Shown here: positions 60,182 to 64,000 of the stretch, piece after piece
How positions within the stretch are numbered: the stretch's first letter is position 1
How the letters are laid out: every line of letters begins with the position of its first letter
Origin: an uncultured Alphaproteobacteria bacterium
Lineage (GTDB): Bacteria; Pseudomonadota; Alphaproteobacteria; HIMB59
NCBI GenBank assembly: GCA_902521795.1
Contig: CABYSX010000002.1
Coordinates: 1-64,000, forward strand
DNA: 64,000 bases
Reading direction: 5' to 3'
Notes under the pieces: model-generated
The model's input: only the letters and a program-made list of their open reading frames with translations
Databases searched by the model: none
Told to the model about the DNA's origin: nothing
Made by a program: the position numbers and the translations under genes

Positions 60182-61035
60182 TTAATTTTATGTATCTTAT
60201 AATTTTCTTCTGATTTAAATAACTCTTTAAGTAAGTTATTTGTAATAAAGTGACCTGTTTTAAAACCTTTGTAAGTTCCAATAATAGGATAGCCTGACAA
60301 GTAGAGATCTCCAACTACATCCAAAACTTTATGGCGCATTAATTCATTCTCATATCTTAATCCATCTTTATTGAGTGGTTTCTTGTCTTTAATAACTATA
60401 GCATTGTCAAGTGAGCCACCTTTAATTAGATTTTGTGACTTTAGATATTCTATTTCTTGAAAAAAACCAAAAGTCCTAGCTTTTGAAATAGACTCGACGT
60501 AATTACCATTTAAATTTCTAATCTTAATATCTTGATCATAATACTTTCCATCAAAACTAGACTCTAAATTTATATTTAATCCTTGGTCTCTTGATGAGTT
60601 TGGTGCTAATTCAGCATATCCATAATCACATAGGAATTTTACAGGCTTAATTATTTCCAAAATATTTTGTTCAGAATTCTGCTCTTTTACTCCTGTTTTT
60701 AAAATATTTTCAACATAGACTTTAGAACTACCATCAAGAATAGGTACTTCAACATTGTCGATTAAAACCTCACAATTGTTAATATGAAGACCAGCAAGTG
60801 CACTCAATAAGTGCTCAACTGTCTTAACTTCAATTCCATTTGAAGCAATGTTGGTTGAAAATTTTGTAGATATTACGCTATCCCATTTAGCAGGAATAAT
60901 AACAGATTTATCTGTTCTATTGAAAAAGATACCAGAATTTAGTGGAGCTGGATTAAGGGTTATATTTGTTTTAACTCCAGTATGTAAACCAATTCCATCT
61001 AATGTGATGGATTCTTTGAGGGTAAAACATTTCAT
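60178..61035 (-). CDS. lpxC: UDP-3-O-acyl-N-acetylglucosamine deacetylase LpxC
   Basis: 285 residues; the committed step of lipid A synthesis. Zinc ligands are His75, His235 and Asp239, and the catalytic set includes Glu74 and His262, each offset by 3-4 residues from E. coli positions (79, 238, 242, 78, 265). So the cell makes lipopolysaccharide. It lies downstream of ftsZ by 68 bases, the usual end of the dcw cluster. Confidence 0.96.
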   Translation of the reverse strand: MKCFTLKESITLDGIGLHTGVKTNITLNPAPLNSGIFFNRTDKSVIIPAKWDSVISTKFSTNIASNGIEVKTVEHLLSALAGLHINNCEVLIDNVEVPILDGSSKVYVENILKTGVKEQNSEQNILEIIKPVKFLCDYGYAELAPNSSRDQGLNINLESSFDGKYYDQDIKIRNLNGNYVESISKARTFGFFQEIEYLKSQNLIKGGSLDNAIVIKDKKPLNKDGLRYENELMRHKVLDVVGDLYLSGYPIIGTYKGFKTGHFITNNLLKELFKSEENYKIHKIN

Positions 61036-61103
61036 TTATACAATATTAAGAAAATACCCAGAAAGTATTACTTTTTAATTGTAAAACTATGTATTTATTA
61101 GAT

Positions 61104-62627
61104 TTATTGATTAGAGCCTTTTCGAAGATATGATGGGGTATCAATATCCTCATTTATGTCATCATTTTCTTCGCTAAATTCAGAAATATCTGAAATTTCA
61201 GAAATTTCATTATTTTCAGAGCTTTGTTTAGCTTGATTAACCTCTTCATCGACAACATCACTAAATAAAAATAGATTTGGATCTGTCTTTGTTTTTTTTT
61301 GCTTTTTTTCAGGATTTTCGTCTTTAACTTCAGTTGTTTTTTTATCAGAGGTCATCAAATTAGAAAGCATACTAAAAAAACCTGTCTTCTTTTTTTCTTC
61401 AAGATTTCCATAACTGACACTATTTTCAATAGTTTTTTCAATTATTTCTTCTCTATTTTCTGAATTTTGATCTACCTCATTTGTCAAATTAAATTCTTCA
61501 TTTTCAGAAGTGACTGGTTTTTCTTCAACTACACTAGAAATGTCTTCATTAGTTTTAATGTCTGAACCATCGTAAGACAAACTTTCATCTATTTTATTTT
61601 GAATAGAACTAAAACCAGAGTTATTTTCAGACTCAGGGTAGTAAAGAATTTTTTTTCCTGATGCCTCTATACCAGTAGCAAAAATACTAATTTTTAATTT
61701 ACCTTGGAGAGTTTCATCAATCAAAGAACCAAAAATTATATTTGCCTCTGGGTTAACACTCTGTCTAATAATATTAGCAGCATGATCTACTTCTAGTAAA
61801 GTCATATCACTTCCTCCAGAAATATTGACAATTACTCCTTTAGCAGTGTTCATATCTATATTCTCAATTAATGGATTGGTTAAAGCTAAGTTTGATGCCT
61901 CCACTGCTTTATTATCGCCCTCTGCAACAGCAGTTCCCATCATTGCAAATCCCATTTCTTTTATAACAGTTCTTACATCAGCAAAATCTAAATTAATAAG
62001 ACCTGGCTGTGTAATTAAATCAGTTAATCCTTTTACTCCATCAAAAAGTACATTATCTGCTTTTTTAAAAGCTTCTGCAAAAGAAGTCTGTTCATTAGAT
62101 ACTTTAAATAAATTTTGATTTGGTATTATAAGTAATGTATCTACATTATTTTTAACTTCATCGAGTCCTTGTAATGCTAGGTTCATTCTTTTTGTACCTT
62201 CAAAGTTAAATGGGGTTGAAACTATTGCGACAGTTACAATACCTAATTTTTTTGCAATACTTGCAATAACTGGTAGAGCACCTGTTCCTGTTCCTCCACC
62301 TAAACCAGCCGTTAAAAATAACATATTTGTATTTCTTAATTCTTCTGAAATTAAATCAATACTTTCTTCAGCTGCATCTTTTCCAATAATTGGATCTGCA
62401 CCTGCACCTAAACCTTTAGTTTTTTCTAATCCTAGTTGGATACGATTATAACAAAGAGAATTTTCAAGTGCTTGAGCGTCAGTGTTTGCAACAATGAAGT
62501 CAACATTATTTAAATTAGATTGAATCATGTTATTTACAGCATTGCTTCCTGCGCCGCCAATACCCATGACCGTTAAAGATGGTTTTAAGTTTTTTTGATC
62601 AACTACTGGTTCTATATCTAGTGTCAT
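61104..62627 (-). CDS. ftsZ: Cell division GTPase FtsZ
   Basis: 507 residues. Tubulin signature GGGTGTG starts near residue 110, with 'MGIGGAGSNAVNNM' at about 21-34. The GTPase core ends near 330. A linker of roughly 160 residues follows, rich in Glu, Asp, Ser, Asn and Lys, longer than in E. coli but common in Alphaproteobacteria. The C-terminal peptide DIDTPSYLRK near 493-502 is the docking site for FtsA and other partners. It is 20 bases downstream of ftsA. Confidence 0.97.
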   Translation of the reverse strand: MTLDIEPVVDQKNLKPSLTVMGIGGAGSNAVNNMIQSNLNNVDFIVANTDAQALENSLCYNRIQLGLEKTKGLGAGADPIIGKDAAEESIDLISEELRNTNMLFLTAGLGGGTGTGALPVIASIAKKLGIVTVAIVSTPFNFEGTKRMNLALQGLDEVKNNVDTLLIIPNQNLFKVSNEQTSFAEAFKKADNVLFDGVKGLTDLITQPGLINLDFADVRTVIKEMGFAMMGTAVAEGDNKAVEASNLALTNPLIENIDMNTAKGVIVNISGGSDMTLLEVDHAANIIRQSVNPEANIIFGSLIDETLQGKLKISIFATGIEASGKKILYYPESENNSGFSSIQNKIDESLSYDGSDIKTNEDISSVVEEKPVTSENEEFNLTNEVDQNSENREEIIEKTIENSVSYGNLEEKKKTGFFSMLSNLMTSDKKTTEVKDENPEKKQKKTKTDPNLFLFSDVVDEEVNQAKQSSENNEISEISDISEFSEENDDINEDIDTPSYLRKGSNQ

Positions 62628-62647
62628 TTTTTTCCCCGCAAATCAAC

Positions 62648-63838
62648 CTATAGTAGGTCTACGAATCTTTTGTACCATATTTTGCTTGAAAAAGAATCAA
62701 TTTTTTGAATAAAATCATTATTTTTAAAGCTTTTATTTGTTAAAAGCCAAAAACTTGAGTAAAGAGACATTATACTAGCATCATTTAAAACCTTAGGAAT
62801 ACCACAAGACTTTGGCGGCTCCAAAAACTGAATGTCATAACCATGTTTTGTTCTAAAGTAATTGTAAAAATTTTTAATCTTTGAACCCCCTCCTGTAAAT
62901 ACATACGAATAAAAACTCTTATCTTTTGGTAAAGATTTTAAAACCAATTCAAAAGTCTCATCTAAACGATCTAAAGTAATCTCTTTTAAATTATCGTGTC
63001 CAACATTTTTTTTCTTATTATCACCAAATTCTTCCCAAATAGGAATTTCAACAATTGAATTTCTAGTATCAGATAAATCAATTGTAGAAATTTTAAGTTT
63101 TTCGGCAAAATCAAAACTAATATTATGGATATTCACTAAATCATCAGAAATTTTTTTACAACCTTGTGGTATTTTTTTTATAAAATGTAAAACTTTATTT
63201 TTAATTACAATAATATTAATGTTGTTAAAACCATAATCTATGAGTACAACATTAGTTTTGGTTTTGGGTTTATTTTTTAGATAAAAATAATATGAAGTCG
63301 TAGAGTCTAAATAATTTAAGATTTTTATTTGTAGTTTTTGAAATATATTATCTAAAAGATTAATTTGCTTAATATCAATCATTGAAACTAATGAAATTAT
63401 AGATAGTTTATTGCAGTTTAATCCAACAGGATTATCTGTAATTAATTTATCATCAATCTTATAATGTGAAGTATATATATTATAAAGATATTTCTCATCT
63501 TTAGGAATTTTGATTTTAGAAATTTTTCTTAAATCATTTTTTTCAACAATTGCACCATTAAGATTAAGATCTTTTTGTGTTTTCTTAATTTGAACACTTT
63601 GATTTGTAACAAGAATAAAGGCATCCTTAATAATATAATTAGCTTGTTTTTCAGCTTGCACTATCGAATTTTTAATACAATCGATAAAATCATCAAAATT
63701 TTCTATCTCTTCTCCATTGTAGCCTTTTGATCTAGTCTTACCTGTTCCAATAATAGAAAATTCATGATTTAGTTCGGAGTATATAATGGTCTTTATAGAA
63801 AAAGACCCAATTTCTATTAATGTTTTGTAACTGTCCAA
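62648..63838 (-). CDS. ftsA: Cell division protein FtsA (divergent)
   Basis: 396 residues, actin-like tether that anchors FtsZ at the membrane. The TGGGSKI adenosine motif near 322 is clear. The phosphate 1 motif reads 'IEIGSFSIKT' (canonical LDIGTSK) and phosphate 2 reads 'IDYGFNNINI' near 200-209 (canonical DIGGGTTD), so nucleotide binding may be altered. The C terminus ends in an amphipathic helix ('IWYKRFVDLL') that fits the membrane-targeting sequence. The start is TTG, abutting the ftsQ stop. Identity rests on position and length as well as sequence. Confidence 0.88.
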   Translation of the reverse strand: MDSYKTLIEIGSFSIKTIIYSELNHEFSIIGTGKTRSKGYNGEEIENFDDFIDCIKNSIVQAEKQANYIIKDAFILVTNQSVQIKKTQKDLNLNGAIVEKNDLRKISKIKIPKDEKYLYNIYTSHYKIDDKLITDNPVGLNCNKLSIISLVSMIDIKQINLLDNIFQKLQIKILNYLDSTTSYYFYLKNKPKTKTNVVLIDYGFNNINIIVIKNKVLHFIKKIPQGCKKISDDLVNIHNISFDFAEKLKISTIDLSDTRNSIVEIPIWEEFGDNKKKNVGHDNLKEITLDRLDETFELVLKSLPKDKSFYSYVFTGGGSKIKNFYNYFRTKHGYDIQFLEPPKSCGIPKVLNDASIMSLYSSFWLLTNKSFKNNDFIQKIDSFSSKIWYKRFVDLL

Positions 63839-64000
63839 TTATTTTAATCTTATAGTTTTATTATGAAAATTTCTTAAATCTAGAAACTGCTGATAATTAG
63901 TGCTTTTATCAATTAGATTAATGTTATTTTTAATAAAATTTAACAATTTGGAATCAATTACTTTAGGAAGCATAACTATTCTACCATTACTTAAAACTAA
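63839..64000 (-). CDS. ftsQ: Cell division protein FtsQ, C-terminal end only
   Basis: The last 53 codons of a frame running off the window edge and ending at TAA 63839-63841. 'LVLSNGRIVMLPK' followed by 'LDLRNFHNKTIRLK' matches the FtsQ C terminus (canonical 'LDLRLPDRVVVRL'). FtsQ links FtsB/FtsL to the divisome. The ftsA start codon follows its stop directly. Confidence 0.8.
   Translation of the reverse strand, partial: LVLSNGRIVMLPKVIDSKLLNFIKNNINLIDKSTNYQQFLDLRNFHNKTIRLK

Overview
The window reads as a stretch of chromosome from a streamlined, very AT-rich alphaproteobacterium, most likely a free-living marine type of the SAR11 or HIMB59/AEGEAN-169 kind. This is inferred from the DUF2794 and DUF3553 proteins typical of Alphaproteobacteria, the 16S-Ile-Ala-23S-5S rRNA operon, the gene orders ftsQ-ftsA-ftsZ-lpxC and purC-purS-purQ-purL-bolA-grxD, a eukaryote-type NADP isocitrate dehydrogenase, and near-absent intergenic DNA with A/T-biased codons. 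The clade cannot be fixed without a 16S search. There is no sign of phage, insertion sequences, CRISPR arrays or other mobile DNA.

Layout. 1-4091: the end of der (truncated by the window edge) with bamB-like, yfgM-like and thioredoxin-fold genes in one overlapping minus-strand operon, then DUF2794 and rlmE. 4156-9800: a two-gene RND efflux system, then pssA and psd for phosphatidylethanolamine. 9895-18423: icd, alaS, recA, DUF3553, moaA, nadK, an unrecognised secreted protein, tRNA-Leu and a YdhR-like protein. 18456-23715: the rRNA operon on the minus strand, preceded by initiator and elongator tRNA-Met genes. 23753-31615: a cinA-like gene diverging from a nine-gene plus-strand run sfsA-map-purB-purC-purS-purQ-purL-bolA-grxD. 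31646-44625: a long minus-strand run glmU, glmS, orphan, class II DAHP synthase, nicotinate phosphoribosyltransferase, gltX, cysS, cimA, trmJ, rpsD and a TPR protein, ending at a terminator hairpin. 44691-46891: Sua5 and a GlcD-like flavoenzyme. 46877-55284: a polyamine island. 55333-58136: two saccharopine dehydrogenases and a LysE-type exporter. 58141-64000: gpmA, fumC and the end of the division cluster (lpxC, ftsZ, ftsA and the 3' end of ftsQ).

How the genes work together. The polyamine island is coherent. PotFGHI imports a polyamine. AguA and AguB convert agmatine to putrescine. PuuA and PuuB then start gamma-glutamylated putrescine breakdown. No arginine decarboxylase is present, so the island looks like a scavenging and catabolic unit for nitrogen and carbon. 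The neighbouring saccharopine enzymes and LysE-type exporter suggest lysine turnover beside it.

Most interesting points: a Der GTPase and an FtsA with degenerate nucleotide-binding motifs; an RND pump with two apparent extra membrane segments and altered proton-relay residues, paired with an adaptor whose helical hairpin is nearly gone; seven convergent gene pairs that overlap at their 3' ends, with a terminator only at the one protein-coding pair that does not; cinA and sfsA diverging from start codons two bases apart; two orphan proteins; a strong hairpin between potF and potG; and the placement of both tRNA-Met genes upstream of the rRNA promoter. No clearly new multi-gene defence or mobile system was found.
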